Assembly: GCF_900169065.1 (NCBI RefSeq)
Contig: NZ_FXZB01000021.1
Span: 1-64,000, forward strand
DNA length: 64,000 nucleotides
DNA from: Brevibacterium aurantiacum
GTDB lineage: Bacteria; Actinomycetota; Actinomycetes; Actinomycetales; Brevibacteriaceae
Direction of reading: 5' to 3'
Positions 42,885 through 52,946 of the stretch are shown here, one piece after another. The translations under genes and the position numbers were made by a program. Within the stretch, counting starts at the first letter, position 1. Each line of letters begins with the position of its first letter. The notes below the pieces were generated by a model that saw nothing but the letters and a program-made list of their open reading frames with translations, was not told the DNA's origin and did not search any database.

Positions 42885-43098
42885 TGTCGGCTCCTTCAAA
42901 CGGGTGGGATGACGGTCCTGGTGAGCGGTGTACTCACACCGCCCGATCTTCGTCTCTTCCCTCACGATAGATCACCGTAACCTCGAATGTCAGCGGCGAC
43001 CGGACAGTCAGTTCAGGGCCAATCCGCTTCGCCCAACGACCAGGAACCACAGGTCGATGCCGAGGAACGCTTTTGGAAGGCTGCCTAGACTGGCGACC

Positions 43099-43839
43099 AT
43101 GAATCTCACAGTTTCCACCTTGGCTCAGCGCCCGGACCTCAAAGACGAGCTCCTCAACCTGGAGAATACGTGGCCGGAATTTATCCGGCACGATCCTCTC
43201 GGCAACCTCTACTATCATCGGGACATTCTCGCCCAGTTCGCCGATCACCTAGTCATCGCCCACACCTCGGCGGACGGGATCGTGGGCAAGGCACATGCGA
43301 TCCCCTTGCTTTTCCAAGGTGAGCGCCTGCCAGAAGACGGATGGGACGGGGCGATCCGACGCGGAATCCAGACGAAGGTCCTAGGTGAGGTGCCGAACAT
43401 GTTGGCCGCGCTCGAGATCTTCGTACGATCTGACAAACAAGGGCTGGGGTTGTCCGGCAGGATCCTCGACGCGTTACGACAGCATGCAAAGGACCAGGGA
43501 TTCGCCGAGGTAGTCGTTCCGGTCCGCCCCAATGGCAAGAACGACATCCACGATCCGATGCCTTCCTACGCTTATCGCACGAGGGAGGACGGGCTGCCCG
43601 TCGACCCCTGGCTGCGCACCCATATTCGCGCCGGCGGGACGATCGAGGGAATCGCGCACCGCTCGATGGTGATCGCCGGAACTCTTGAGGAATGGCGGAA
43701 CTGGACCGGTCTGCCTATGGATACCTCGGGACCGGTCGAGGTTTCCGGGGCGCTGACACCTGTGCTCTGCGATATCGAGCACGGCAACGCGGTCTACATC
43801 GAGCCGAACGTGTGGGTGCGGCACCGTACCAGAGTGTAA
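43099..43839 (+). CDS. GNAT-family N-acetyltransferase-like protein
   Basis: 246 residues from ATG 43099, which follows TAGACT (43086-43091) by 7 nt, again a leaderless pattern. The GNAT fold is suggested by ALEIFVRSDKQGLGLSGRILDALRQHAKDQGFAEVVVPVRPNG, where Q-G-L-G-L-S-G is the acetyl-CoA pyrophosphate loop (Q/RxxGxG/A). The substrate is unknown. A hairpin follows. Confidence 0.8.
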   Translation: MNLTVSTLAQRPDLKDELLNLENTWPEFIRHDPLGNLYYHRDILAQFADHLVIAHTSADGIVGKAHAIPLLFQGERLPEDGWDGAIRRGIQTKVLGEVPNMLAALEIFVRSDKQGLGLSGRILDALRQHAKDQGFAEVVVPVRPNGKNDIHDPMPSYAYRTREDGLPVDPWLRTHIRAGGTIEGIAHRSMVIAGTLEEWRNWTGLPMDTSGPVEVSGALTPVLCDIEHGNAVYIEPNVWVRHRTRV

Positions 43840-43906
43840 AGGGTTGGTCCCTTGGTTCAGGCTCTCTGCATTCTGACGATCCGATTCTTCGGCGCAGACA
43901 TCACAT

Positions 43907-43949
43907 ACGCAGAGCCGCCAACGAAGAATTTTCGATGGCGGCTCTGCGT
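43907..43949. terminator. Hairpin between convergent GNAT and aldehyde dehydrogenase genes
   Basis: Perfect 14-bp arms ACGCAGAGCCGCCA (43907-43920) and TGGCGGCTCTGCGT (43936-43949), 15-nt AT-rich loop. Confidence 0.75.
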
Positions 43950-44030
43950 CGAATTGTGCGCTCAGCAAGACAGTGCCGATGTGAACCGCGGAACCTGACA
44001 ACGGACCTGTCTCATTGGAGCTGCACGGAA

Positions 44031-45542
44031 TCAGAGCGCCATAGTCACAGACTTCACCTGTGTATAGAGCTCAATGCTCTCAGGCCCGAGCTCACGTCCC
44101 CAACCCGACTGGTGGAACCCGCCGAACGGAAGTGCACTATCGAGTGCATGGTAGGTATTGACCCACACCGAGCCGGCATTCAACCTGCTTGCGACTCGAT
44201 GTGCCCGGCTGAGGTCTGTGGTCCACAGTCCCGCCGCCAGTCCGTATTCGCTCTTGTTGGCAGCCTTGATCACTTCGCTCTCGTCGGAGAAAGGAATTGA
44301 GACAGCAACCGGCCCGAAGATCTCTTCTCGCACGATCGACATGTCTTCGGTCGTGTCCGTGAAGACAGTCGGTTCCACGAAGTAGCCTGAATCGCCGTGG
44401 CGATTGCCGCCCACCAACGCGTGCGCTCCCTCTTCCTTACCCGCATTGAGGTAGCCGACAACCCTGTTCAGCTGTTCTTCCGACACCAGCGGAGTGATCG
44501 CAGATTCGGGATCGTTGCCCGGGCCTACCTTCAAGGTCCGCACCTGTTCGGCCAGGGCTTGGTTGAACTCGTCATAGATCTTTTCGTGCACATAGACTCG
44601 GGTACCGGCTTCACACGCCTGGCCCGAGTTCAGCGTGAAGCCTTGTAGGACCCCACCCACAGCGCTGGGGATGTCCGCGTCTTCGAAGACAATGTTCGGA
44701 GATTTGCCTCCGAGCTCGAGCGACACCTTCTTAAGATTGCCTGAAGCTGCGTTGACGATCTTCTTTCCGACCTCGGTCGAGCCGGTGAATGCCATTTTGT
44801 CTACATCCTCGTGACCCGACAGTGCAGCTCCTGCGTCCCCGTACCCGGTGACGATGTTGACGACTCCAGCAGGGACACCGGCCTCAACCATGATCTGGCC
44901 GAGGAGCAAAGCTGTCAGCGGTGTCTGCTCTGCCGGCTTGAGGACGAGAGTGTTACCAGTGGCGAGCGCGGGAGCGATCTTCCACGCGGCCATGAGCAAC
45001 GGGAAGTTCCACGGAATGATCTGACCGCAGACCCCAACAGGCTCACGCCGAGTATAGGAATGAAATTCGACTTCGGTCGGAGCCAACAGCATGGAGGGGT
45101 TGTTCGTTGCTCCTTGGATCTTCGACGGCCACCCTGCATAGTAGCGGAAGCAGTCTGCGGCGGCGCGCACGTCGAAGGCATGGGCGATGCCGATCGGTTT
45201 GCCGTTGTCCAGGGATTCCAATTCCGCGAAATCTTCTACTCGTTCCACGATCGCTTGGGAGATCCGCCACAGCAGATCTTCGCGCAGATTGGGCCGCAGC
45301 CGAGCCCAAGAGGTTTCCTCGAAGGCGGTGCGGGCCGCTTTGACCGCATGGTCGATGTCTTCCGGTCCTCCTCGCGGAACCTCAGCGAGGACGTCCCCGG
45401 TGGCGGGATCATAGGTGGTGAAGGTTTGCCCGGAAACGGAGTCACACCATTCGCCGTTGATCAGCATCTTCTGAGGCTGCTTGAGGAACTTGCTGATCTG
45501 GGGTGACTGGACCGTCGTTCGGGTCTCAATTGTTGGACTCAT
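44031..45542 (-). CDS. NAD(P)-dependent aldehyde dehydrogenase
   Basis: 503 residues from ATG 45542. Motifs: [33 protein letters not shown], the base Glu in [13 protein letters not shown], and nucleophile Cys in [14 protein letters not shown], then [13 protein letters not shown]. It oxidises an aldehyde to its acid in the cytoplasm; sequence is close to the betaine/phenylacetaldehyde/general ALDH group. It lies 74 nt after the alcohol dehydrogenase gene on the same strand, and the two probably oxidise an alcohol stepwise. Confidence 0.92.
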   Translation of the reverse strand: MSPTIETRTTVQSPQISKFLKQPQKMLINGEWCDSVSGQTFTTYDPATGDVLAEVPRGGPEDIDHAVKAARTAFEETSWARLRPNLREDLLWRISQAIVERVEDFAELESLDNGKPIGIAHAFDVRAAADCFRYYAGWPSKIQGATNNPSMLLAPTEVEFHSYTRREPVGVCGQIIPWNFPLLMAAWKIAPALATGNTLVLKPAEQTPLTALLLGQIMVEAGVPAGVVNIVTGYGDAGAALSGHEDVDKMAFTGSTEVGKKIVNAASGNLKKVSLELGGKSPNIVFEDADIPSAVGGVLQGFTLNSGQACEAGTRVYVHEKIYDEFNQALAEQVRTLKVGPGNDPESAITPLVSEEQLNRVVGYLNAGKEEGAHALVGGNRHGDSGYFVEPTVFTDTTEDMSIVREEIFGPVAVSIPFSDESEVIKAANKSEYGLAAGLWTTDLSRAHRVASRLNAGSVWVNTYHALDSALPFGGFHQSGWGRELGPESIELYTQVKSVTMAL

Positions 45543-45616
45543 GATGACCTCTCTCCGACCGGCCCTGCTGGCCAGTCTGTGTTCGTGCAACGTCCGAAAA
45601 ACACTCTCGATTCGCC

Positions 45617-46708
45617 TCAGAATGAGGTGATGATGGAGCGGATGACTTCGCCCTTCTTCAGCATCTCGTAGCCTTCATTGATCTCGCTCAGAGAGATCTC
45701 GCGGGTGACCAGGCCATCGAGTTCGAATCGACCTTGGACGTACATGTCCGCGTACAGCGCTATATCTCGTTTGACGTTGGTCGAGCCCATCAGCACGGCC
45801 TGCAGGCTCCTCTGCGCGAACAGATCAGCCAGAGATGAGTCGAACGAGGTGGTGGCACCGGGAGGGGCGATTCCGATGAGGTAGGCAGTTCCACCCGGAC
45901 GAGTCATCTCCTGCACCTGTCGCTGAGTGGCACTGATTCCGATGACTTCGAAGGCATGGTCGACGCCCCCAGTCAGCTCTTGGATGGCAGCCACTGCATC
46001 CGTCTCAGCCGAATTGATGACATCGGTGGCGCCGAACTTCTTCGCCGCTTCAAGTTTGCTGTCGACGATATCGACTGCGATGACGTTCTTGGCACCGCAG
46101 AGCCTGGCACCGCTGATGGCGTTGAGGCCGATTCCGCCGGTCCCGACCACCGCTACTGTGTCGCCGGGTCGGATGTGAGCGGTATTGATCGCAGCACCGG
46201 CACCCGTGACCACCGAGCATCCGAGAAGTGCGGCCTGGGGGAATGGAATCTCGTTATTGACAACGGCCAGCTGATTCTCATGCACAAGCACCTGTTCGGC
46301 AAAGCCGCCGACGTTGACCGACTGAGCGATCGCAGACCCATCGGCGAAGGAGATCCGGGGACTCTCATCTTCCCCACGAGAGACGGCGGCAGGGTTCAGA
46401 CACAAGGTGCTGTGGCCAGCCAGGCACTCGGCACAGGCACCGCAGAATGGGATCAGGCAGGCGACGACGTGGTCACCGACTTTCATGCTCGTCACCCCGG
46501 ATGCGACAGATCTGACCACTCCGGAGATCTCGTGACCGCCGACAGCTGGCAGTGGCATTCCGTAGTCGTGGTCGATGAGGTGGAGGTCAGAGTGGCACAG
46601 CCCTGAGGCTTTGACGTCGACGAGCACTTCGCGCCCTCGGGGGTCGTCGATCTGTATATCGTGGGTAGTGAATTTGCCGCCCACCTCGGTGGCCAATGAT
46701 GCTTTCAT
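45617..46708 (-). CDS. Zinc-dependent alcohol dehydrogenase (class III / NDMA-dependent type)
   Basis: 363 residues from ATG 46708 with AAGGGA upstream. The catalytic zinc ligands are Cys in KASGLCHSDLHL and His in PAVGGHEISGVV. The structural zinc Cys cluster is FCGACAECLAGHSTLC. The NAD loop is AVVGTGGIGLNAI. The pattern resembles actinobacterial mycothiol/NDMA-dependent dehydrogenases. It is upstream of the aldehyde dehydrogenase and divergent from an AcoR-like regulator, so the three form a likely alcohol-oxidation unit. Confidence 0.9.
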   Translation of the reverse strand: MKASLATEVGGKFTTHDIQIDDPRGREVLVDVKASGLCHSDLHLIDHDYGMPLPAVGGHEISGVVRSVASGVTSMKVGDHVVACLIPFCGACAECLAGHSTLCLNPAAVSRGEDESPRISFADGSAIAQSVNVGGFAEQVLVHENQLAVVNNEIPFPQAALLGCSVVTGAGAAINTAHIRPGDTVAVVGTGGIGLNAISGARLCGAKNVIAVDIVDSKLEAAKKFGATDVINSAETDAVAAIQELTGGVDHAFEVIGISATQRQVQEMTRPGGTAYLIGIAPPGATTSFDSSLADLFAQRSLQAVLMGSTNVKRDIALYADMYVQGRFELDGLVTREISLSEINEGYEMLKKGEVIRSIITSF

Positions 46709-46932
46709 CGGAATTTCCCTTCTCGGTTTCTGATGTGGACCATCGACCACTGCGAGCTGCAACGGTGCGATGGCTCTTGTCCAGGCTAGGGTCGAACCGA
46801 TATGAACAAGCGTCCACATATGAAACACTCTGCATACGTCCGCCTGCTCAGCTGCGCCAGTCCATTTCGGACCTATCATCGGACTGCTTGTGCCGGACAC
46901 TCTTGTGAGATAGGTTTCAAAAGCACGACGAG

Positions 46933-48630
46933 ATGAAGAAGTCTTATGCCCTTGGAGGTCACGTGCCGCAAGTTACATCGCGCAGAAGCGAAGTGGACTT
47001 TGCATGGAAGCGCTCGCAGCTGTGTGGTGTCACCCACGACTCTCTTCCGGAGAACCTCACAGACACGACGAACCTCTTCCCTGCGAAAACCGCGCTGCTT
47101 CGCGCCGCAGGCGCCACCTTGAGCGCTGTCGGCGATGAGCTCGCCGGGTTGGATCTGTCTCTGCTGGTGGCAGATCGTTCGGGCCTTCTCGTGCAGACGG
47201 TCGGCGGAGCACAGTCCCGGATCGGGGCGCAGGTCGAACAACGCGGGCTGATTGCCGGCGCAGACCTCAGCGAAGAGAAGCTCGGCTTCAACGGCATCGG
47301 AACCGCACTGGAGACAGGTCGCGGAATCACCGTCGACGGCGACGAACACTTCGTCGAAGCATTTCGCGATTTCTCCTGCTTCGGCATCCCCATCATCCAC
47401 CCCGGCAGCAAGAGGCTCGAAGGCGCGCTCAATGTCACCGCTCCGACCGAATCGACTACTTCTCTGCTCGAGGGTTTCGGCCGAACGATGGTGCATCAGA
47501 TCGAGCAGCAGCTCCTGCAGAACACGTATCACGACGAGTACTCTCTGATGTCCGAATTCCTCCAGGCTTCCCGAGGCACAGATCAGGCGGTCTGTGCCAT
47601 CGGCGATGAGACCGTGATGAGCAATCAGAAGGCCGAGGGGCTTCTCGAACACATCGACTATGGCGTGCTCCGGAGCACGATTGCCGAGGCACGCCTCGCA
47701 CGCTCGTCCCAGGCTTCCATCGCAGTCGCCTCCGACCGCCTCGTCGCAGTGGATATCCGTTACATTCGATCCGGCGGAGAAATTCTCACGCTGCACCCTC
47801 TGTGGCAGAAGAAGGCGACGATTCCTCGCGGTCGCCCACGCGCGAATATGGCCGGAGAGGTGTGGGGAGGCCGTTTGAAAGCGGTGCAGGGGCGTTCGGG
47901 CTCAGTCGCGGTAGTCGGAGAGCCGGGCACCGGCAGAACCAGCGCGGCCCGCGAGGCATCCCGCCCTCTCGAGCCCACCCTCATCGATTGCGTTGACTTA
48001 CAGACTGCTGGCGCTCAGGTGTGGTCCAAACGTCTGCAGAAGGCAGTGGGCGCCACCACCGGAGCACTCATCATCGACAATATCGATCTTCTGCCGACGG
48101 CACAGCTCAGTTTTCTCCGCCAGCTGGTCAGCGACGATGCTTCCAGTGCCCGAATCGTCATCACCGCGGATTCTCACGCTCAAGAGGCAGACGGGCGTCT
48201 TCGCTCGGTTCTGTCAATGGCAGATCAATACGTGGAGCTCCCCCCGTTGAGAGAACGAGTAGCCGAGTTTCCGATCCTCATCGAGGCGATGGCGCAGAAG
48301 ATTGCCAGCAAGAAACGCTTCACATTCTCTGCAACCGCATCACAGGGACTGGCCCGAGCACATTGGCCCGGCAATTTAGTGCAGCTCCGAAAAGTCCTCA
48401 TGCAGGTGTTGGCCGAGCGAGCCAGCGGGCAGATCACCCTATCCGACCTGCCCGAAATCTATCGACGCGATCAGAATCAGCCTCTCTTCGGATTGGATCG
48501 GGCCGAACGCGCGGCGATCGTCGAAGCCATGGCAGCTGCGGAAGGCAACAAGAACCAGGCCGCCCGAGCGCTGGGAATGAGCCGAACGACTCTTTACCGG
48601 CGTCTGCGGAGCTTGAAGATCGAGTACTAG
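46933..48630 (+). CDS. AcoR/NtrC-like regulator without a sigma-54 contact motif
   Basis: 565 residues. The N-terminal GAF-type sensor (about 60-190) has LVADRSGLLVQT, LSEEKLGFNGIGTALETGRG and FSCFGIPIIHP. A degenerate AAA+ domain (about 315-490) follows: Walker A VVGEPGTGRTSAA has Arg where Lys is usual, and Walker B is ALIIDNID. The GAFTGA loop that touches sigma-54 is absent. A Fis-type HTH closes the protein, GNKNQAARALGMSRTTLYRRLRSL. It is divergent from the alcohol/aldehyde dehydrogenase genes, which it probably activates in response to a volatile diol, alcohol or similar. Confidence 0.87.
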   Translation: MKKSYALGGHVPQVTSRRSEVDFAWKRSQLCGVTHDSLPENLTDTTNLFPAKTALLRAAGATLSAVGDELAGLDLSLLVADRSGLLVQTVGGAQSRIGAQVEQRGLIAGADLSEEKLGFNGIGTALETGRGITVDGDEHFVEAFRDFSCFGIPIIHPGSKRLEGALNVTAPTESTTSLLEGFGRTMVHQIEQQLLQNTYHDEYSLMSEFLQASRGTDQAVCAIGDETVMSNQKAEGLLEHIDYGVLRSTIAEARLARSSQASIAVASDRLVAVDIRYIRSGGEILTLHPLWQKKATIPRGRPRANMAGEVWGGRLKAVQGRSGSVAVVGEPGTGRTSAAREASRPLEPTLIDCVDLQTAGAQVWSKRLQKAVGATTGALIIDNIDLLPTAQLSFLRQLVSDDASSARIVITADSHAQEADGRLRSVLSMADQYVELPPLRERVAEFPILIEAMAQKIASKKRFTFSATASQGLARAHWPGNLVQLRKVLMQVLAERASGQITLSDLPEIYRRDQNQPLFGLDRAERAAIVEAMAAAEGNKNQAARALGMSRTTLYRRLRSLKIEY

Positions 48631-48668
48631 TACCGACAAGCCCGCGGCACGGTGTTCTGGGCTTCGGC

Positions 48669-49055
48669 TCAGCCCTCGCTCGGAGCGATGAACAACTTCC
48701 GCAGCGGTGCCTCGTCGACACACCAGCGGGTCTTCATCCCGTCCTCAAGCCGGACCAGCGACCCCGGTCCCAATTCAACCGGAGCCAATGCGGGTTCGTC
48801 GAACTCGATCCGGCCGGTGCCGCTGATGACGAGGAAGACTTCCTCACCTTCGACGTCGCGCATCGCCCCGGCGCCCATCTCCCACAGCCCGTATTCGGCT
48901 CCGGCAATCGTGCCCAGCTCTGCGAACGCGGTAGTTGCGTCCGGGGCCGTATTTCTTCCCGTCGCCGAGGCAGTCGCATCCGCCCGCTGCCAGTCCTCGA
49001 TGGGCCCGTGGTCGAGAGAATAGTCGTGGGTGCTGATCGGCTCCATTGCGCTCAT
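48669..49055 (-). CDS. Cupin-domain protein
   Basis: 128 residues from ATG 49055 (ATG 49046 is possible). The cupin core is WEMGAGAMRDVEGEEVFLVISGTGRIEF followed by PVELGPGSLVRLEDGMKTRW, with fewer metal-binding His than in enzymatic cupins. It resembles EutQ/DUF861-like small cupins of unknown role. It is divergent from the flavoprotein gene, and the two starts are 138 nt apart. Confidence 0.75.
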   Translation of the reverse strand: MSAMEPISTHDYSLDHGPIEDWQRADATASATGRNTAPDATTAFAELGTIAGAEYGLWEMGAGAMRDVEGEEVFLVISGTGRIEFDEPALAPVELGPGSLVRLEDGMKTRWCVDEAPLRKLFIAPSEG

Positions 49056-49193
49056 GGAATCAGTGTATCCAGCAGCCGGATCGATCGCGCTCCGTGATTT
49101 ATGAAACCATCCCAGGGCCGCACGGATTCCATATGGCAATACGCCACCCCGCAACCATTTACTTAGCTCCAGCGGTGGGATAGAACTGATTCC

Positions 49194-50648
49194 ATGTCCT
49201 ACCTCAACGGCGAGGCCTCCCATTGGCTGACCCAGTCACCGCCCGAGACCACCTCTCCCTCCCCACTTCCCACCGCAAAACAGGACCTCATCATCGTCGG
49301 CGGCGGCATGACCGGCCTGTGGTCGGCCTACTACGCCAGGCAGACTCACCCCGACTGGCAGATCACCATCGTCGAGGCAAAGCACATCGGCTACGGTGCC
49401 TCAGGTCGCAACGGCGGCTGGCTCTCCACACTGATGCCCGGCAACAGGGCCAAGTACGCCGAGGCGGTCGACCGTGCCAACGACACCGACCCAAACGGCC
49501 CGGTCGGCTCTGCCGGACTGAGCGGGGTGGAGTCCGTGAGGTCATTCCAGTCTGCACTCTTCGACTCCATCGACGAGGTCCTCGAGGTTCTCAAAAGCGA
49601 GGGCATCGACGCCCATCAGGTCCGCGGCGGCCATATCGACATCGCCCAGTCCGAGGCCGGAATGACCCGACTGCGCGAACTTTACGAGGGTGACAAACAG
49701 TACGGCTACGGACCCGAGGACATGCAGTTCCTCGACGCCGAGGCGACCAAGGCACACATCAACGTCGACAACGCTCACGGCAGCGTATTCTTCCCCGGCA
49801 CCGCCCGCATTGACCCCGCACTCCTCACGCGTGGCTTGGCAGCAGTCCTCAAGAATCAGGGCGTCACGATCTGCGAGGACACCTCGGCGGGTCACATCGG
49901 CAAGGGTGTGGTCGCAACGAATTGCGGCCCGGTCACCGGGGACACGATCTTCGTCTGCATCGAGGGCTACTCGGACACCGTCACTGGCGACCTGCCCGGG
50001 CTGGAAGGACGTCAGGTCATTCCCGTGTTCTCGTCGATGATCGCGACCAACCCGCTGCCGGCTGAAGCGTGGGAGGAGATCGGCTGGGACGGGCGGGAAT
50101 GCCTGGGCGACACAGCGCACACCTTCATCTACGCTCAGCGTACTGACGATGATCGGATCGCGCTGGGCGGTCGCGGTGCACCCTACGAGTTCGGATCCGG
50201 TCTGCCGGGTGACGGCCAAGTCCCCGCCGAGGTGGTCGATGCGTTGAGTGCGCGCCTGTCCTCGCTCTTCCCCGACCTTGAGCTCGAGGTCGCCCATGCG
50301 TGGCGCGGCGCCTTGGGCGTGACTCGGGACTGGTGCGCCGGCATCTTCTTCGATACCGACCAGCGCATCGGTGTAGCCCGCGGCTATGCCGGTCATGGGG
50401 TGACGGCCACGCATCTGGCGGCGAAGACCCTGCTCGACCGGGCCTCGGGAGCCGCCACGCCGCTGACCGGACTGCCCTGGAACGATCATTTCTCCGGTCA
50501 GTGGGAGCCCGAGCCCATCCGCTGGCTGGGCATCCGCTCGATGTACAAGATCTTCAACATCGCCGACGAATGGGAACGCATCACCGGGGCGAAGAAGACG
50601 AGCCTCCTCGCCCAGTTCGGCTCCCGCCTGGCCGGGCTCCACGAATAG
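49194..50648 (+). CDS. FAD-dependent oxidoreductase, DAO family
   Basis: 484 residues. The dinucleotide-binding motif is LIIVGGGMTGLWSAYYAR (about residue 30-47), then VEAKHIGYGASGRNGGW, typical of GlpA/PuuB/DadA-like oxidases that oxidise secondary or primary amines. The C-terminal AWRGALGVTRDWCAG and GYAGHGVTATHLAAKTL fit PuuB-like proteins. An amine or N-methyl amino acid substrate is likely. The ATG is 7 nt after TAGAAC (49181-49186). The aminotransferase starts 45 nt downstream, so the pair is probably one transcript. Confidence 0.87.
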   Translation: MSYLNGEASHWLTQSPPETTSPSPLPTAKQDLIIVGGGMTGLWSAYYARQTHPDWQITIVEAKHIGYGASGRNGGWLSTLMPGNRAKYAEAVDRANDTDPNGPVGSAGLSGVESVRSFQSALFDSIDEVLEVLKSEGIDAHQVRGGHIDIAQSEAGMTRLRELYEGDKQYGYGPEDMQFLDAEATKAHINVDNAHGSVFFPGTARIDPALLTRGLAAVLKNQGVTICEDTSAGHIGKGVVATNCGPVTGDTIFVCIEGYSDTVTGDLPGLEGRQVIPVFSSMIATNPLPAEAWEEIGWDGRECLGDTAHTFIYAQRTDDDRIALGGRGAPYEFGSGLPGDGQVPAEVVDALSARLSSLFPDLELEVAHAWRGALGVTRDWCAGIFFDTDQRIGVARGYAGHGVTATHLAAKTLLDRASGAATPLTGLPWNDHFSGQWEPEPIRWLGIRSMYKIFNIADEWERITGAKKTSLLAQFGSRLAGLHE

Positions 50649-50693
50649 ACCCGGCCCAACCAACGTGGCTCCACACAGAAGTACGAGGAATCA

Positions 50694-51863
50694 ATGACAC
50701 ATGAGTACCGCCGCATCGCCCCGATGGCCCAGACCTACCCAGCCTCGAACATCCGCAAGATGTTCAACCTAGCCTTGGACTACCCAGAGGCCGTGAAGCT
50801 GACGGTCGGCGAGCCGGACTTCAATACTCCCGCGCACATCAAGGCCGCCGGCATCCGCGGGATCGAGAACAATCAGACTCGGTACGTGGCCAACGCCGGC
50901 ATCCCACCGCTGCGCACGGCGATCGCAGCGAAGTACGCCGGCCGGTGGAATCGCGAGGTCACGGCCAACAATGTCATGGTCTCCTTCGGTGCGATGGAGG
51001 CGCTGACTTTCGCCCTCGACGTCACCGTCTCCCCTGGTGAAGAGGTCATCATCCCCGATCCCAGCTTCCCGAACTATGTGGGACAGATCCACCGCCTCGG
51101 CGGGGTGGCGGTTCCAGTGCCGGTCACGGAGGACAACGACTTCAAATTCCGCGCCGAGGACGTTCGATCGGCCATCACCGACAAGACCGCGGCGATCATC
51201 ATCAACAGCCCGTCGAACCCCTTGGGCTCGGTCATGGACCGGGCCGAATTGGAGACGATCGCGGATCTGGCCGAGGAGTTCGGCTTCACGGTCATCTCCG
51301 ACGAGGTCTATGACCAGATCACCTTCGACGATGCCCAGTTCACCTCCATCGCCGAGGTGCGCCCTGGCTTCGATCGGTTCCTCGTTGTCAACAGCTTCTC
51401 GAAGACCTACGCGATGACCGGGTGGCGCTGTGGATTCGTCATCGGGTCGGTCGATCTCATCGCGCCGATGGCCTTCCTCCAGGAGGGAATCACCTCGAGC
51501 CTTCCCGGGTTCGTGCAGGAAGCGGCACTCGCAGCGATCGAGGGCCCGCAGACCGACGTCGACATGATGGTGCAGTCCTATGCGCAGCGCCGCGACCTCA
51601 TCACCGAGCGCATTGCGGGCATCGACGGCATCAGCATGCTGCGCCCCGAGGCCACGTTCTATGCCTTTGCCAACATCAAGGACTGGGGACTGACCTCGTG
51701 GGAGGCGGCCACCGCTCTTCTGGAGAACCACGGGTTGGCAACGATTCCCGGCTCGGCATTCGGGGCTCAGGGTGAGGGCTACCTGCGACTGACGTTCTCC
51801 GTCGCCCCGGAGACCATTGAGACGGCCTGCGATCGGATCGCCGACTTCGCCGCGACGCGGTAA
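50694..51863 (+). CDS. PLP-dependent class I aminotransferase
   Basis: 389 residues. Visible are LTVGEPDFNTPAHIK, RYVANAGIPPLR, NSPSNPLGSV, SDEVYDQITFDD, Schiff-base Lys in NSFSKTYAMTGWRCGFVIG, and the carboxylate-binding Arg in GYLRLTFS. This is the classical aspartate/aromatic aminotransferase I-gamma pattern. GAGGAA lies 7 nt before the ATG. Association with the DAO-type flavoprotein suggests a small amine/amino acid catabolic operon. Confidence 0.9.
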   Translation: MTHEYRRIAPMAQTYPASNIRKMFNLALDYPEAVKLTVGEPDFNTPAHIKAAGIRGIENNQTRYVANAGIPPLRTAIAAKYAGRWNREVTANNVMVSFGAMEALTFALDVTVSPGEEVIIPDPSFPNYVGQIHRLGGVAVPVPVTEDNDFKFRAEDVRSAITDKTAAIIINSPSNPLGSVMDRAELETIADLAEEFGFTVISDEVYDQITFDDAQFTSIAEVRPGFDRFLVVNSFSKTYAMTGWRCGFVIGSVDLIAPMAFLQEGITSSLPGFVQEAALAAIEGPQTDVDMMVQSYAQRRDLITERIAGIDGISMLRPEATFYAFANIKDWGLTSWEAATALLENHGLATIPGSAFGAQGEGYLRLTFSVAPETIETACDRIADFAATR

Positions 51864-51893
51864 TGCCTGCCGACACCTGTGACCCGGTGAAAC

Positions 51894-52946
51894 TCAGACC
51901 GAGCTCAAGTGGCGACCCGATTGAGGCAGGAACACGTCAGGCACCGCATCCCTCGCGTAACCGGTCAAGTCTGCGAAGTCGTCGTTGGTCAAACCCGCCG
52001 ATCTGAACTGAGCGACGAGACCTGACACCAGCCTCGGCGACTCCACTGGGACACGGTCTTCCTCTGGCTCTTCTGTGCGCCACCCTTTGCGGCTGATCTG
52101 CCGGTAGAAATTCTGCCGATCGGTTCCGCTCGCCAGACCAAGGCGAAATGCCCTCTCGAAGATGGCCTGCATAGAGACTCCCCACTCGAGCTTGAGAGCC
52201 AAGAGATTGGGCAGCTTCAGCGTCTTCAGCTGGTGACGGATCTCCGCCTCCGGCATCAGGAACTCGGCTGCGAACTCATTGGCCTGGGCTTCAACGTCGA
52301 TCATCTCGTCATCGACATATCCGTCTGCGTGCATGACAAGATGCCCCAGCTCATGAGCCAACGTCAGGCGCTTCCGCGAAGGCGAGGACCAGGAGTTGAC
52401 GATGACCAGCGGATAGTCGGAGACCCACTGCGAAAGACCATCGATTCGATGAGTGCCCAGGTCGAGTTCACAGACAATCGTTCCCGCTGTCTCCATCAGG
52501 TCCACCACAGACCTCACTGGCCCAAGTGGCACGCGCCAAGCTGTACGAACTCGACGAGCAGCCTCCGCCGGTTTTGTGAACTGATAATCGAAGGTCGGCA
52601 CATGGGTTGCCGTCTGCAAAGGCGCGCGTTCGGTGAGCATCGACATATGCATCCGGAGCTCGTTCAGTTTCGCTTCGGCAGACTTCCACATCGACACCTT
52701 GGTCGACGACTGGCGGCGCATATGCGCTGACACTCCGATGGCGGCACGCATGCGAAATTCCTTGACGAGGAACGCCGGGGTGACACCAAGCTCGTCGGCA
52801 ATCCTGCGGATTTCAGAGTCCTCAGGCGTCCTGGCCCCCGAAATATATCGGGAAACAGTGGCCTGAGCAGCACCGATCGCCAACGCGAGATCAGCCTGAG
52901 TCAGGCCTCGTGCGCGCATCAGTGTCTCTATGACTTCGCCTTTCAC
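51894..52946 (-). CDS. XRE helix-turn-helix protein fused to an ImmA/IrrE-type metallopeptidase
   Basis: 350 residues. Residues 1-65 form an XRE HTH (LMRARGLTQADLALAIGAAQATVSRYISG). Residues about 140-240 carry an ImmA/IrrE zinc peptidase with HELGH at 198-202 and a third ligand Glu in EAQANEFAAEFLMP. A 110-residue C-terminal extension follows. Such fusions act as antitoxins or stress and phage-response regulators that cleave or bind a partner repressor. The GTG start overlaps the upstream gene's TGA (GTGA), so it is co-translated with the 202-residue protein. Confidence 0.88.
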   Translation of the reverse strand: MKGEVIETLMRARGLTQADLALAIGAAQATVSRYISGARTPEDSEIRRIADELGVTPAFLVKEFRMRAAIGVSAHMRRQSSTKVSMWKSAEAKLNELRMHMSMLTERAPLQTATHVPTFDYQFTKPAEAARRVRTAWRVPLGPVRSVVDLMETAGTIVCELDLGTHRIDGLSQWVSDYPLVIVNSWSSPSRKRLTLAHELGHLVMHADGYVDDEMIDVEAQANEFAAEFLMPEAEIRHQLKTLKLPNLLALKLEWGVSMQAIFERAFRLGLASGTDRQNFYRQISRKGWRTEEPEEDRVPVESPRLVSGLVAQFRSAGLTNDDFADLTGYARDAVPDVFLPQSGRHLSSV

